Source of the DNA: Nymphaea colorata
Taxonomy: Eukaryota; Streptophyta; Magnoliopsida; Nymphaeales; Nymphaeaceae
Length of the DNA stretch: 64,000 bases
Reading direction: 5' to 3'
Assembly (NCBI RefSeq): GCF_008831285.2
Contig: NC_045138.2
Coordinates: 1,065,143 to 1,129,142 of the forward strand
The stretch's first letter is position 1, and every line of letters starts with the position of its first letter. Positions 22,691 to 38,104 of the stretch are shown piece by piece. The notes beneath the pieces were generated by a model, which did not search any database, was not told where the DNA came from, and worked only from the letters and a program-made list of their open reading frames with translations. A program made the translations under genes and the position numbers.

Positions 22691-25310
22691 GAGTTAATAA
22701 GTAGGTGCTTGATACGAGTCTGCCTAGTCCTCCTTGGAGCACAATGTTTGAGCACGCCAGAGCTGAAGGGCTTGAGAACCAAGTCGAGCAAGGCGCTATG
22801 GCAGTTAAAAACGTTCAACTAGAACTTAGTGCACAAGCAGTGGGTGGTGAAGATGGAGATCCAAAGGCCCTAGGTCCAGTTATATTGGCAGATGACCAGC
22901 ACATCGGAATAGATCCAACTTCAAAAGGCCAAATTGATAGTCTTACCTCCGGTTTTGGCCCAGTCCACCCTAGTGTCAGTCAAGATCAAAATCTTTCGAG
23001 GCAGCATAGGGCTAGCATAGATAGTAGACTCTGTTGAGCCTTTACTTCACTTAGGTAGGCCGAGTTAGTCAATGAGGAAATCCGAAGTCTAGGCGGCAAC
23101 CCAAACAATTCCCTCACCTTGCGCTCACCAAGCGCAAGGGTTCATTTTATAGGTTAGGGGCATTACACCCAAATTGATATGTTCATTTGCTTATGCATTT
23201 TATTTCATGCTGATTGGACCGAGATGGTTTGTATCTCGAGCCATTTGCTTTGAGTATAAGTGAACCGGTTCGATCCATCTGTGAACCAAGTCACTTAGGA
23301 AAGTATTTAAACGTTTGTACTTTGTTTTTCGTATGCAATCAAGAGAATTGAATTTCATTTGCCAAGTTTCTCTCTCTCTCTCCTCACGTCTCTCTCTCTC
23401 TCTCATGTGCCCCCTTCCTCTCCTTCACCTTCTTCAAGTGCCGGCCTTGGCTGGTTTCTTCCCTCACGCAAGTCTCTCCATAACTGGCGGTCAATTTTCT
23501 TCCTCCCCTTAGTTTCTTGTTCTTTTCCTCAACCACCCGACCAACACGGAAACAGATCATGTTTTTCCCAACCAACTCACGGAAATCTAGGTGCAGCCTT
23601 CATCGAACACAAGTGGAGGTTAGAGGCCAGATTAGTCTAAGGGAAGGCTACTATCACCTAAGGCAACGCAACAAAGGAGATTGTGGCGTGCGAGACTCCT
23701 CGAGAAACTCAAAGGTTAGTGCGTGTTCTCTTTTGGTGAAAGGGTGTAACTTCGTTGGATAGTTTTAAAGTTAGGTTCGGCCAAGGACATGGTGTTCACT
23801 TCGTAGGCAAAATCTCTAGAGTTTGATCAGCAACTCTCGACGGTTGAAACTGGTTTTAAAGTTGTTTTTACAAGTCACAAAGGATCCTAAGAGTAAATGT
23901 CTCTTTGCTTGAGAGTTTGAGGAGATTCTACCAGCGAAAATCCATCCAAAATATCAAGTTCAAGCCACTCTTAGGAGCCTGTTATTCATGCTGGAAAATA
24001 ACAAGAAAACAGTGAGAAAAAGCATTGACAAGGGCATCAAAAAAGTGAAGAAAAACTAGAAGTAACATCATCCAAGAAAAGGAAAAAAAACGTGAAATTT
24101 TGGTGTGATGGAGCCAAAATAGTGAAGCTTGGTGTTCACCGAAATTCTGAAATTCTGGCAAATGCTACTACTTTTCCGGCAACCTCTGCTACTATTTTGG
24201 CGAACATTTGGTCAGCATTGGCATAGGACAAAGTAGAAAAACACGTGGTTTAGTTGGAGGCTGTCCTAGGGTTTCTTCAACCTAACGGCCAGTACACATT
24301 TGGATCAAATGGCTGCCAACTCTGCAAATTTGGTAAGTGGTTCTCTCTCTTGACCGTTTGAAACACCTGCCATCCATCAGAGACACGTGGCAACATCCCA
24401 AGGAAGAAGAATATGAGCTGACCTAACTCGATTTCTTTTAACATTTGGCACACCACTAACCGCGCCATCCATTTCCTTCATTTGGGCTAGAGATCCTCTC
24501 GCCCACTCCTTTCCTCAATTGGTTGGCCACAAGTGCTACCTCGCCTTACAATTGAGGATCCATTAGTATAGGTGACCTACATTTTAGGAAGGCTTGACCC
24601 CAGCCAATCATTTGACCTAAACCCAATCCCGTTCACATCGTTTTTGCCCTTTCATTCCTCATGTGTTGCCTTATCTAACCCAGTGGCCACCATCATTCTA
24701 AGAAGTTTCCTCGCCTTTCTTCATACATTTTGGGAAGGTAGCCCCTACCTCCACAGCCATTGTCTACCTTAATCCTAATTCGGATTATATCTTCAGGCGA
24801 CTTTCCACGTCATTTCGGAACTGCCGGCAGACGATTCTTACAGCTTGTGCCGGACTTCCAAGTCTGTCTTGGAAAGATACGTTTTCCTTTAGCTTCTCAT
24901 TGGTTTGACTCAAGGAGAGTTCTTTCGTTTTTGGTTTAGCATTTACATTTGAGTTGTTATGCTCTTGTAGTTCTTCGGTGGCCACTGGCCTCAGATCCTG
25001 CTGCAAGTCTTTAGCATCTCTATTGCTCAATTTTTAGTGGTTGTTTTTCTGGATTCCATTCAGTTTAGTCTAGTTTTTTTCTAATTGCGTTGTTTGACCT
25101 CACATTAGTTAGCATTTCTTGTAGTAGGTTTCCTTTGGGTTTGTCTTTCTATTGGTTGGCCTTAAGCGCCTTAAAATCTTGGGGATAGGACCAGCTGTTG
25201 GGAAGCGTCTAGACTTATTCCAGAGCCAGGTTCTACCAGTGCTCCACTTGTGAGGTAAATTATCAAAAGACGTGGACGAGACAGAAAAAGTTGATATATA
25301 TATATATATA
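22690..25310 (+). mobile_element. Possible LTR-retroelement remnant (weak)
   Basis: GC content and texture differ from the surroundings. An open frame at 22705-23037 (110 aa) has no domain I recognise. Around 23290-23375 an AGTATTTAAACG box is followed by GCAATCAAGAGAATTGAATTTC and CT repeats, the arrangement common at the R/U5 side of plant LTRs. I found no convincing primer-binding site, polypurine tract or second LTR and no reverse transcriptase, so this is a suggestion only. Confidence 0.25.
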
Positions 25311-25389
25311 TATATGACCAAAGTATCTGCCGTAACCTCCAAAAAAAGAAAAAAAAAACTGGATTCATGCGTGAAAAAATTGCTGTCGG

Positions 25390-25630
25390 TAAAGGTCCAT
25401 TTTATGGACATTAGGAGGTATGTCAGTGAAGATTGACTTCACTGACGTCTGGATGTAGATGTCGGCGTCTATCTATCATGAACAATTGACCTTCACCAAC
25501 ACGTGGGATAGGTCGGTGAAAATATGTTTTTACCGACAATCAAGAAGTGAGTGTCAATAAAAATAACATTTCATCGACACGTATGTAAGTATTTAAGGAC
25601 GGCCTATTTTATCAACGTTTTCTCACAGTG
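25390..25630 (-). mobile_element. CACTA-like transposon terminus
   Basis: The right edge reads inward as CACTGTGAGAAAACG (25630-25616), close to the plant CACTA end CACTACAAGAAAA. Inside it are repeated short motifs such as ACCGACA, TCGGTGAA, TCACTGACG and TCATCGACACG, typical of CACTA subterminal repeats. The other terminus was not identified with confidence, and no transposase is nearby. Confidence 0.5.
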
Positions 25631-26585
25631 GGTGAATCCAGGTTTTTTTTGTTGTCAACTTCTTCTTTACTGCCAAAAGTTAACTTTGTGATTATGATGT
25701 GTAGGTTTTATATCAGATCAACAACAATAACTCCTATAAAGAACCACGCCTTCCATATCTAGGCATAAAAGTTAATATTTCAATAAGTAGGTGGTTCTTT
25801 CAAATTTTTTTTTCCAGAATTGAACGAAAAAATTCCCTTGAAAGTTTAGGAGTGCCTATTTGGTAACCTTTAAAAGTTAAGCCGCGATTTTTTCTGTAAC
25901 TTTTTTGTTAAAGTTCAAATGCAAAAAAGACTAAAAAAACGGTCAATTAATTAAATCTTAAAAATTTGGGTACTTGCAATATCTCAAAATGAGCTTCATC
26001 TAATCTATAATTAACCAGTAAAGCTTCCTACTCAAATCTTCAAGCTAAAGTAAGGTAAGAGTTCAATGCCTCGAGCGCGTCTCTTGGCATAAACGGATAA
26101 CCAAGCTTGCTTGTGAAGCGTAAAAATAAAGTAATATCCTTGAGTCAACCATATCATATAAATCGAATCATAATTGATAAACTAAGCCTACCAAATGACG
26201 TATCACATGACATTTCAAGACTCCGATCCCACAGTATTTGGTTTTGAACTTAAGAAATATATTTGCAATTACCCAATTGACTTTGATCCAGCAGTCAATT
26301 GGAGATGATCATTAATTTGAAGAGTGCAGTCTACTCCACCTAGTTGCTTCCTTGATTATACACTAAGAATATCCCTCTCTATGCCCAAGAATTTAAATAT
26401 ATTAAGAAATTGACAATTTCGCACACTATCTTTTAAATGAAATCTCATTTGGGTTTGATTTTCCTTGCTAATTGCTAATGCAGGCTTATGTTTTTTCTTA
26501 CTTTTCAATATGAACCTGCTTTAACTTCGGGTGAAAACAGGAATTTTACTTATTTATCTTATTTTGAAAGTCAAAGCTCCCATCC
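25631..26585. other. Spacer without recognised gene
   Basis: AT-rich DNA with no motif I can support. Confidence 0.4.
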
Positions 26586-26589
26586 AACC

Positions 26590-26880
26590 CATTGTTTAAC
26601 TTGTGCACCAGTGACCCCATCCCTCCTAAACTTGGGCATCGAGTTGGGTACCCAATGAGTACTTGGTACCCAGCCCGATCGAGCCCCTTCCCCAAAAAAC
26701 TGGCTTTGGTTTGCCTGACAAGGGTCCAATTCCGCCTAACAACTTCCAAATATTATTTTTTATTTACTTATAATATATATTTTATTACTAAAAATATAAT
26801 TTTATATTTATATTTTATTATAATCTGGCAAAGACTAGGCTCGGCTCTTATCGGGCGGGCCCCATGCTAGGTCTAATCCC
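26590..26880. repeat. Dispersed GGGCC-flanked AT-core repeat, copy 1
   Basis: GC-rich ends (TACCCAGCCCGATCGAGCCCC, and TCGGGCGGGCCCCATGC at the other side) flank a core of TATTTACTTATAATATAT/ATTTTATTA type. The same plan occurs at about 35740-36045 and 57110-57330, with a partial copy at 38105-38215. Confidence 0.5.
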
Positions 26881-28300
26881 TCTTAGGAAAATTAAGACAT
26901 TTTTTGGGTGATGATCCAAGTTGGGTTTCTAAAAAACCCGGTTTTGACAACGCAATGTATTGAAAGGGACATCATTTATAGAAAACATAATTTTTGCCTT
27001 GTCCGTTGAATACAAAGCAAAAGTATTGAAAGCTTGTTAAGAACATGGTTATCACAAAACAAAGTTTTAACACAAAATCCTTTCATGGAGGTGTCACTAA
27101 TTCAAAGATCCCCAACAGAGCCTTAGAATTTTTTTTTTTTAATTTTTTACTTTTTTATTTCCTAAAGCATGTAACAAATAATTTGGTGCCAATTTAAAAT
27201 GAACCTCATTGGATTGTTCATTTTACAAGCATCGATCAAGCTTGTGGGTTGGTAAAAGTTTAGTCATCAGTTCAATTCAAACATGGGTGGGTTTTGTTTC
27301 TCTGAACTACAAATGATAGATGCACTACATTCTAATCTACGGTGTCACCCATTCCACCCAAATCCAGAAACTGCTCCAAGACCTTAGAAGTGGGGAAAGG
27401 AGAAGTTTAGTTTCAATAATAAAAAAACAGTGGATGCAAAATATCAAGTGTATTTCTGGCTTTCATTGAAAAATTATTCCAAAAATATCTAGATTATAAT
27501 ATTATTATAAGCCTTTATGGGGGACTTCCCTTCCTCACAAGACCCTCCCCCATCGTCAACTCCTTAACGTGAAGGAACATGGCAGCCAACAGTTGGGCTG
27601 CTTCCCCTCAAAAATGTTATATATATATATATATATATATACCCACAGATTTAGTTGCCAATGTTAATGCTTGGGATTCCGATCAATGTAAGAGTTTTCG
27701 AATTTAATACAAAATTGGACAATTTAAATTCGTGAAAAGTTGGGCTTTCCTTGAATTTGACGCTGCCCAGAAGGCCAAAATCCAGAAACTGACCATGTGT
27801 ACATTTCAAAAGTTGGATTTTGCTGGAATTTAGTACAGATTAACAGGAGAATCCAAATTAATACATCAAAAATTGAACATCTCTCGAACTTGGGGGCAGC
27901 TAAATTCCCAGATCAATTATTAAAAGACCCTAAAAAAGGTTGGTTCATATCTAAGACTCAGAAAATCCGATCAAATAATTAGATGATTTGATGCAATTGT
28001 GGAATCCTGAATTCCGGTTGGTCTACTTAAGATCCAACTTTTACATCCACAAATTCTGATTTAGACGGATCCTCTCCTGTTTCAGATCCAACAATCTGAA
28101 ATTAACTTGGTTTATTTGATTAAACAATCCGATTCAACTTGGATTTGGGTCGACGAAGCTTGATAAAATGAATCCTCTCGCAGATCCAGGCTGGTGTGAA
28201 TTCTTACTCGGACCTTCGTTATCATCATATATCGGATCCTTCATCCACGAAAACACCATATCAGATCCCATATAGCGGCAACGAATCTGACGGCTAAGAA
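26881..28300. other. Spacer upstream of gene D
   Basis: No gene recognised. It has a (TA)n tract at about 27618-27641 and a GATCCAAC/CGGATC-rich stretch (about 27960-28280) in the style of the GATTGG dispersed repeats. Confidence 0.4.
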
Positions 28301-28305
28301 AAAAA

Positions 28306-28317
28306 AAAACCGGGAGC
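28306..28317 (+). promoter_or_regulatory. Candidate anaerobic response element of gene D
   Basis: AAAACCGGGAGC, the complement of GCTCCCGGTTTT, resembling the GC-motif plus GGTTT arrangement of the maize Adh1 anaerobic element. The identical 12-mer lies upstream of gene E. A separate TGGTTT core follows at 28328-28333. Confidence 0.45.
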
Positions 28318-28395
28318 GATTGTTGGTTGGTTTAGTGACGAATATCATAAGCACGTTCTATTCCTCAATTGCACGTTTCTCTCTCTTTCTCTCTC

Positions 28396-28403
28396 TATAA
28401 ATA
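28396..28403 (+). promoter_or_regulatory. TATA box of ADH gene D
   Basis: TATAAATA in CTCTCTATAAATAGCC, 135 bases before the start codon, aligned with the TATA box of gene B. Confidence 0.8.
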
Positions 28404-28530
28404 GCCATGGAACCAGTGGCTTTTGCATCGAGGAAAGACTCAAAGTCTCTTCGTTTGATCTCTCTCTTTCTCTAACTTTTCTCGCTCGTTGGTTCTCTTG
28501 GTTTCTTCTATCTTTGGCTGTTGAAGATAA

Positions 28531-32221
<3,691 letters not shown>

Positions 32222-32402
32222 TGATGAAGCTTCGAATGGACACTGGAACGACGCTGAGTTCCAGGGGATGTTGCCGACTGCGTTGATGATTTAGGGAATG
32301 CACATGATCAATGTCGCACTACTCAGCTTTGTTTGGTTTTTATCTGTCGCAAAATCAAATAACCGAGCTTGTGTTGTTTTGCTTGCTGCAATTTTGAACC
32401 AT

Positions 32403-32408
32403 AATAAA
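32403..32408 (+). terminator. Candidate poly(A) signal of ADH gene D
   Basis: ATAATAAAAGCATTCCCA, about 180 bases after the stop codon, sharing the GCATTC context with B and C. Confidence 0.6.
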
Positions 32409-33000
32409 AGCATTCCCATTTTCCTTTTCTCTCCCAAATTATTCCCATGCTTTTATTTTTTATTAATTAATTTATTTACTTCGTAAAATGTCGACAATAC
32501 CCTTCCAAACGTGTCTAAGTCTTGGAAAATTCAACTGCCAAAGTCTGTTTGCATATACCACCGTCTGGCAGAATGCGGGGCGGTTTTGTCTTTTCAGAAA
32601 CAATGGTTTCTCCGTTAAGGGTGTTTTGGTCATTTTGACTTATCTTGCATAAATACTATAAGTAAAAATTTCTCACTGTTCTCCTTAGGGTTTAAGATTG
32701 CATTGGATCATGTTGTTTTTTTGCTTCAAGTTGTTTTTTTCTTTTTCATGACTGACTTTTAATTACAATTTTTTGAATTTAACAGGTTAAAAAAGTTGAG
32801 AAGGTTGCCCGGCTATTTGTACAATGAATCATCCCATTCCAAATAATGTTTATACTTCCAACCTATATAATGTTTAATTTTGTCAAGTCAAATAGGACCT
32901 CTTATTATTATTATTTTTTTAAGTTGATTTTTTTTCACAAAATCATAGGCAAAAAATAATTATGAAGATAAACATTAATGAGACATTTGATTTCTTTGGT
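32409..33000. other. Spacer downstream of gene D
   Basis: AT-rich DNA; no gene or clear repeat recognised. Confidence 0.4.
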
Positions 33001-33003
33001 AAT

Positions 33004-33480
33004 GAGTTAATCGAGCCTTAATCGAGCTCGATAAGGATGAGTACGAAACGAGTTTATCGAGTCTTAATCGAGCGCGATAAGGATGAGTACCAAACGAGTT
33101 TATCGAGCCTTAATCGAGCTCGATAAGGATGAGTACCAAACGAGTTTATCGAGCCTTAATGGAGCTCGAGCTCAACAAGTAAGGATGAGTAATTAAACGA
33201 GCTTATCGAGCTTAATCGAGTCGAGCTTGAGCTCGACAAGTGACTATCGAGTCGAGTTCGAGCCAAGATAGTCGAGCTATATTCGATCTTGAGCCGAGTC
33301 GAACTTGTGTCTTACTTAGTTGAGCTGAGTTCGAGCTGACCGAGCTCGGGCTCGACTCGTCTCGTGTTCAGCCCTATTTGGATGCCCATTTGTAACAACG
33401 ACAACGGTGTTAGGGCGAGTAGAACTCGGCAACCTAAACGAGTTGAGCTCGACTTAGTCGGCTCGGCTGGGTTAAACTCT
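33004..33480 (+). repeat. 46-bp tandem array inside a CTCGAG-rich dispersed repeat
   Basis: Three 46-base units (33004-33049, 33050-33095, 33096-33141) read GAGTTTATCGAG, CTTAATCGAG, CGATAAGGATGAGTAC and AAAC. Two degenerate units follow to about 33240. The rest is alternating GAGCTCGA and TCGAGTTCG ending near CGTGTTCAGCCCTA. The same ending (GTGCAGCCCTA) is at 57100-57115 and, inverted, at about 54295. Confidence 0.85.
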
Positions 33481-33599
33481 TTTAAGTTAGAAAAAGATAA
33501 TGTATAAAATACTTTTCATAATAATTGCTCAAATGAGTATATATGTGATTTATATGCCGAAGGTATCACAAGTCTATGTGCTGCCTCTTCTTTTATTAG

Positions 33600-33810
33600 A
33601 TTTTTTTTTTTAATGAAAATACTTGGCTGGGCTCAAGCCAATTAAGCAAGCAGAGTTCAAGTTTTGAAAACTCAAGCAAAATCCAACTTGAGGTAATGAA
33701 ATCAAACTTGAGTTGAGCTCGTGTTAGAGCCGAGTTCGAGTTTCTTTCATGACAAGCCTGCCAAACTCGAGCTAGCTCAAGTCGGCTCAAACTTACCCAT
33801 GAACAGCTGT
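33600..33810 (-). repeat. CTCGAG-type dispersed repeat fragment
   Basis: Contains GAGTTGAGCTCGTGTTAG, AACTCGAGCTAGCTC and CAAGTCGGCTCAAAC. Same vocabulary as 33000-33480. Confidence 0.5.
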
Positions 33811-35160
33811 AAATGGTGAAGCGAATAAATTTAGGAATCCAATTCTTTAATAGCACAATTATATATTAATGTGCAAAAAATGAGATCTATCAATAAAAAA
33901 AATTATAAGACTAGTGTGGGCAATTGCCTACAGCTGCATATATGTGGGGCTATCACTACAATGTAGTGATGTAAAAGGCGATAAAATGAGGTGAGGCGTT
34001 GAGCCTCTGATGAGGCGAGGTGAAGCGAAGCGTTAATTGTAAATTTCATAGACAAATTTGTAAATTGTATAATATTCATAAAAATAACAACAAAACTGAT
34101 AAAAATAACTACGTACTAAGCAGTTCCCTTAAAAGGAGAACATGTTTAATCTAGAAATGAAGACAAAAAAAAAATAAAAAACAAACATAAAAAAGTTATA
34201 TATAGTAAAAAAGATAATTTGTGCTAATGTAAATTTTTTATTTATATAAAACAAAAGAATGTAACAAATATTCTTCAATTGATTCCGTAAATGATTGAAC
34301 ATAGCTACTATGAAGCACAAAAAAATAATTTGAAAGAAAATATAATAAGTTAAAGATGCAATTACAAACATTTAGATAAAAGAGAGAAGGAGTGAGAAGG
34401 TCCCAATAAAATAAAGTAAGAGTCTTCGTCATTCACAACATTTTCCCCTCTTTTTATTAAATTATTGTTGCTGAATTATTATTGTGACCACTTTTTACAC
34501 TTTTAACTATTTTGTATCTTTTGTAGAAATTTTTATGAATTGATTATGTGTTGTGACCAAAATAATGTAACAAATATTCTGATTCAATTCAGCTTATTTC
34601 CTGAATCATAAGCTTTTGGGATTCGATTCGGAAAAATTTGGTATTGACCATAGATGAACAAGTAAAGATCATAATAAACTAACAGTACTTGCAACACATG
34701 GCATAATAGATGAACATGTGAAATAAAATAAACGCATGAATGACACGCATGGAGAAAATAAGTTTTGAGTCCAAAGTCTTCTTTTTTGCAAGGCGGTGAT
34801 GATCCCACCTGAAGAAGAGGGCAACAAGTCAACCTTGATCTGGTTCCTGTATGCCCTTGACATCCAAGATGCTGCCGTAGACAAGAAGGATTTTTTTTTT
34901 ATATTGAAAAAATTTAAATTTTTTTAATTTTGCCCAACGTATCGCTCCTTGCTTGGCCCGACCCTAGAAAAAATCCTGGTTCCGCCCCTCGCATAGGGTA
35001 AGAGTCCTCGGGGCAGACCAAACTTAGACGACAACTCATGCATGCAAGTCCCGTTTGCTGGCAACGCAATTGCCGGACGATAGCCGTGATTTGGATTGAG
35101 GAAAGGAAAATTAGGATACAAGCAGAGTTTAATTAGGCATAAGTGTGAAGCCTACTTACT
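33811..35160. other. Spacer with an exon-like fragment at about 34790-34890
   Basis: Mostly AT-rich. At 34790-34890 a more GC-balanced plus-strand frame encodes AVMIPPEEEGNK followed by STLIWFLYALDIQDAAVDKK, preceded by a TTTTTTGCAAG acceptor-like site. I do not recognise the protein; it may be a relic exon. The rest holds no gene I can support. Confidence 0.3.
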
Positions 35161-35739
35161 AATTAATCTTTTAAATTAAAAAACTAAACAGACTTGAGGA
35201 GTGCGCCTCAAACAAGGAGCACACCATGGATGGGGGCGTACGCCTCATTTGGTAGAGGAGCAAGCTTCACGGACACGTGCGCCTCACACCTCTGCTTCAA
35301 AGCATTTTTTTTTAACACTTTGAGTCGCACTTTTTTTGTGTGAAGCACACTTCTCACAACATTGCTACAATGTAACCCTTGTTGTCCACCAATTAGCACA
35401 GCACTCCACCTCATTGGCACAAAGGGTCTAGTGCTCAATTCTTTTAACATATCGGGTTTGACAGCACGTGTTCATATTGCATGATCAAACTATACAAGTT
35501 GAAGCATAGCGAAGGTATCACTCCGCATTAACCAAAGCAAATTTTGTACCTTGAGGGATGGGGGTCTCCGCATTCTTATTGGGCAGTAGCAGGGGTAGAG
35601 TTAGGAATTTTTCATTGTAGGGACCAATTTTAACTGGGTCAAAATATAAAATTTTAATTCTTTTATGTATGTTATGCTAACATTTTTTATATTTATAAAT
35701 AAATTTTAAAAGTTTTTAAAATTTAAGGTGGGGGCCAAG

Positions 35740-36045
35740 GCTCTTGCGGGCCTCCATTCCCTCCGTCCCAAGCCCGATAAGGGTCGGGCCCAAGTCAGCC
35801 CCACGTCAAAAAACCGAGTCCAGCCCAATCCGACTCGCTTAAAATGATTTTTTTTTTAAATATAACATAAAATCTTTTGAATATAAAATACATTTTAATA
35901 ATAAAATATATATTAAAAAATAATTTGGTGAACCGGGCCCCATTGAGCCTGCCCAAGCCGGTTTTTTCGAGGTTGAGCCTAAGCCCGAACCCGATCGAGC
36001 CGCGTAGTCAGGTATCTGAGCACGACACCCAAGCTTAACTAGATC
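35740..36045. repeat. Dispersed GGGCC-flanked AT-core repeat, copy 2
   Basis: AAGCCCGATAAGGGTCGGGCC on the left and CCGGGCCCCATTGAGCC and CCGAACCCGATCGAGCC on the right enclose a core of AAATATAACATAAAATC and AATAAAATATATATT. Same plan as 26590-26880. Confidence 0.5.
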
Positions 36046-36099
36046 TGTAGAAGGTGATCTACAGTGCCTTGTCAAAACTTTTGAGAATTTATGAAGTCT

Positions 36100-36124
36100 G
36101 ATATAAATATAAATATAAATATAA

Positions 36125-36170
<46 letters not shown>

Positions 36171-36189
36171 TTATATTTATATTTATATC
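36100..36189. repeat. 90-bp near-perfect AT palindrome
   Basis: (ATATAA)n on the left and (ATATTT)n on the right form an inverted repeat around (TA)n, from GATATAAATATAAAT to ATTTATATTTATATC. The arms differ by a two-base indel. Confidence 0.85.
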
Positions 36190-37094
36190 TAAAGGGCTAG
36201 TTCATTGACTGCATACAAAAACTTTAGATGTGGCATGGATTTGAAACCGGTCACTTGGTTATTTAATTGGTGGACTTCACCTAGTGTGCTTCGGATCGGA
36301 AAGGTGTGAGGATCTCATTAACGTGGACCTAAAATCGACGTTACATGGATCTGTGATTGTAATTTTAATAAGTTACTTTGGTTATATGTTATGACCTTAA
36401 AGGTAAGACTGCACAGCAAGACTAACCAACTCAAGCTCATGGTCGACTCTTTTATGAACTAACCTAGTTCGAGCTTACAAAGATACTCGAAATGATAGAA
36501 TGAGTTGAGTGAGTTTCAGAAACTGGACTCATTTATACTCAATGCAGACTCTCCAAAATCTGTACACTAAATCACTAGTTTTACTTTTTAAGATAAAAAC
36601 AAATTTTCACAAGTTACATCAGTTAAAGCTTACAAGGGTTGCACAAGAGTTAATGCTAAACGAGTTAAATGAGTTAAACAATTCGAACTAAACTTAGACG
36701 GCAACTCATGCATGCAAGTGTTACTGTTTTGTTATTTAACAAGAGGATTATGACTCACAACGGTGAGTATCAATAGTGACAACAGTGCACCTTTCAACTT
36801 AAGCTCAATATTCCATCAATCTCGATACAAAAAGATAGTGCCTATGAGAGTCGAACCATAGGCATGCCTCATCACATATCCTTACCCCGGTTAGCTACAC
36901 TATTAACTTTTTATGAGAATTTGAAATTAAATCCAAATATAGGTCCAAGTAAGGGGATAAGATGCTTACCAAAATAACTTCAAATTTGTTTAATTTAACT
37001 TGGAATTTAACTCACACATGTAACTAGATAACTATGGATCAAGTTTGACTTGTTTGAATTTGGATATCTATCAAAATCCACAAGAAGGTCTTAT
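36190..37094. other. Spacer with degenerate CTCGAG-type repeat
   Basis: From about 36410 to 36700 there are loose GAGTTGAGTGAG, ACTCAAGCTCATG and ACGAGTTAAATGAG motifs of the dispersed family. TTAGACGGCAACTCATGCATGCAAGT at 36692-36720 recurs almost unchanged at about 35024-35050 (TTAGACGACAACTCATGC), a shared repeat fragment. No gene seen. Confidence 0.4.
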
Positions 37095-37260
37095 GCCCAT
37101 GGGCGTAGTAAGGGGGGCTCACATGGGCCTCAGCTCTGCTTAGTTTTTATTTTTAAAAAAATTACGTGTTTTATATAAAAATTTTGAAAAATGGTATTTG
37201 GTTGATATTAAAATTTAAAAACTTTAATTTTACCATCTTCATGAAAAATCTCTTGCTCAA
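37095..37260 (+). repeat. Dispersed repeat family R1, copy 3
   Basis: GCGTAGTAAGGGGGGC, TTACGTGTTTTATATAAAA, TTTTGAAAAATGGTATTTGG, AAACTTTAATTTTACC and CTTCATGAAAAATC in the same order as the copies at 11965 and 13915. Confidence 0.6.
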
Positions 37261-37769
37261 CTGGACCTTTTTTCACTAGATACCAAAGTGGGCAAATCAA
37301 AACTTGATAGAATTGAAATGTGTTTGTCGCAGATAAGCATTATATAATTGTGTAATTTTTTTTTTTTGGTATTTGATAGTTTTGAAAACTTTTTTTTTTG
37401 TATTTCTTTATTCAAAAATTGGCCTCCTGGTGCTGAATTGACACATATGGCCACAATTGACTCTTTATTTGGCATTTGCTAGTTGCTACTGTTTTGGAAA
37501 ATCTTTTTCTCTGCTCTCCCAAGTCTTTGTAGAAAAAAAGAAAAAATGTGGAAAAGAAAATTTAAGGCTTGCCACGAAATCGCAAAAGCAAGCTTATATT
37601 ATTTATTTTCGAATATGAGCCTCACCTTTATTGGTAATTGCTAAAAGAAATTGAAGTTAAATCACCCCGGCCTGTATTGATGGCCGGAAAATTAAGTTAT
37701 ATGTTTAAGAAAGGATGCCCTTCCTATATAAATGTCAATATATTCGATTTTAACTAAACTTTTTTAAAA

Positions 37770-38100
37770 AATAGATACCAAAAAAATTGATATACAAGTA
37801 AAATTGGACTGAATCCCAATCTCAATATTCATTGGATTTTGGATTCTGATTAAGATACAAACAAACGCCTGATTGGATTTGGATTCAGATTCAAATCGAA
37901 TTGAGTTTTACTTGAATATTCTATATCCAATGTTTACATTTTGAAAATCAACCCGATTCAATTCAAAATTCAAATTTGAATTGTGAAATCTCAAATATAA
38001 CTTTCCATATTATAATCCAAACATATGAAAGTAAAAAAAAAAAAAAAGATTAACAATATACTCAATTCCAATCCGATCGATTGACAATCAGTTTATAACC
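37770..38100. repeat. GATTGG/GGATTC dispersed repeat
   Basis: Runs of GATTGGATTTGGATTCAGA, CAATCTCAATATTCATTGG and AATCCGATCGATTGACAATC. The style matches intron 3 of genes B and D and the region at 47970-48340. Confidence 0.45.
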
Positions 38101-38104
38101 CAGG

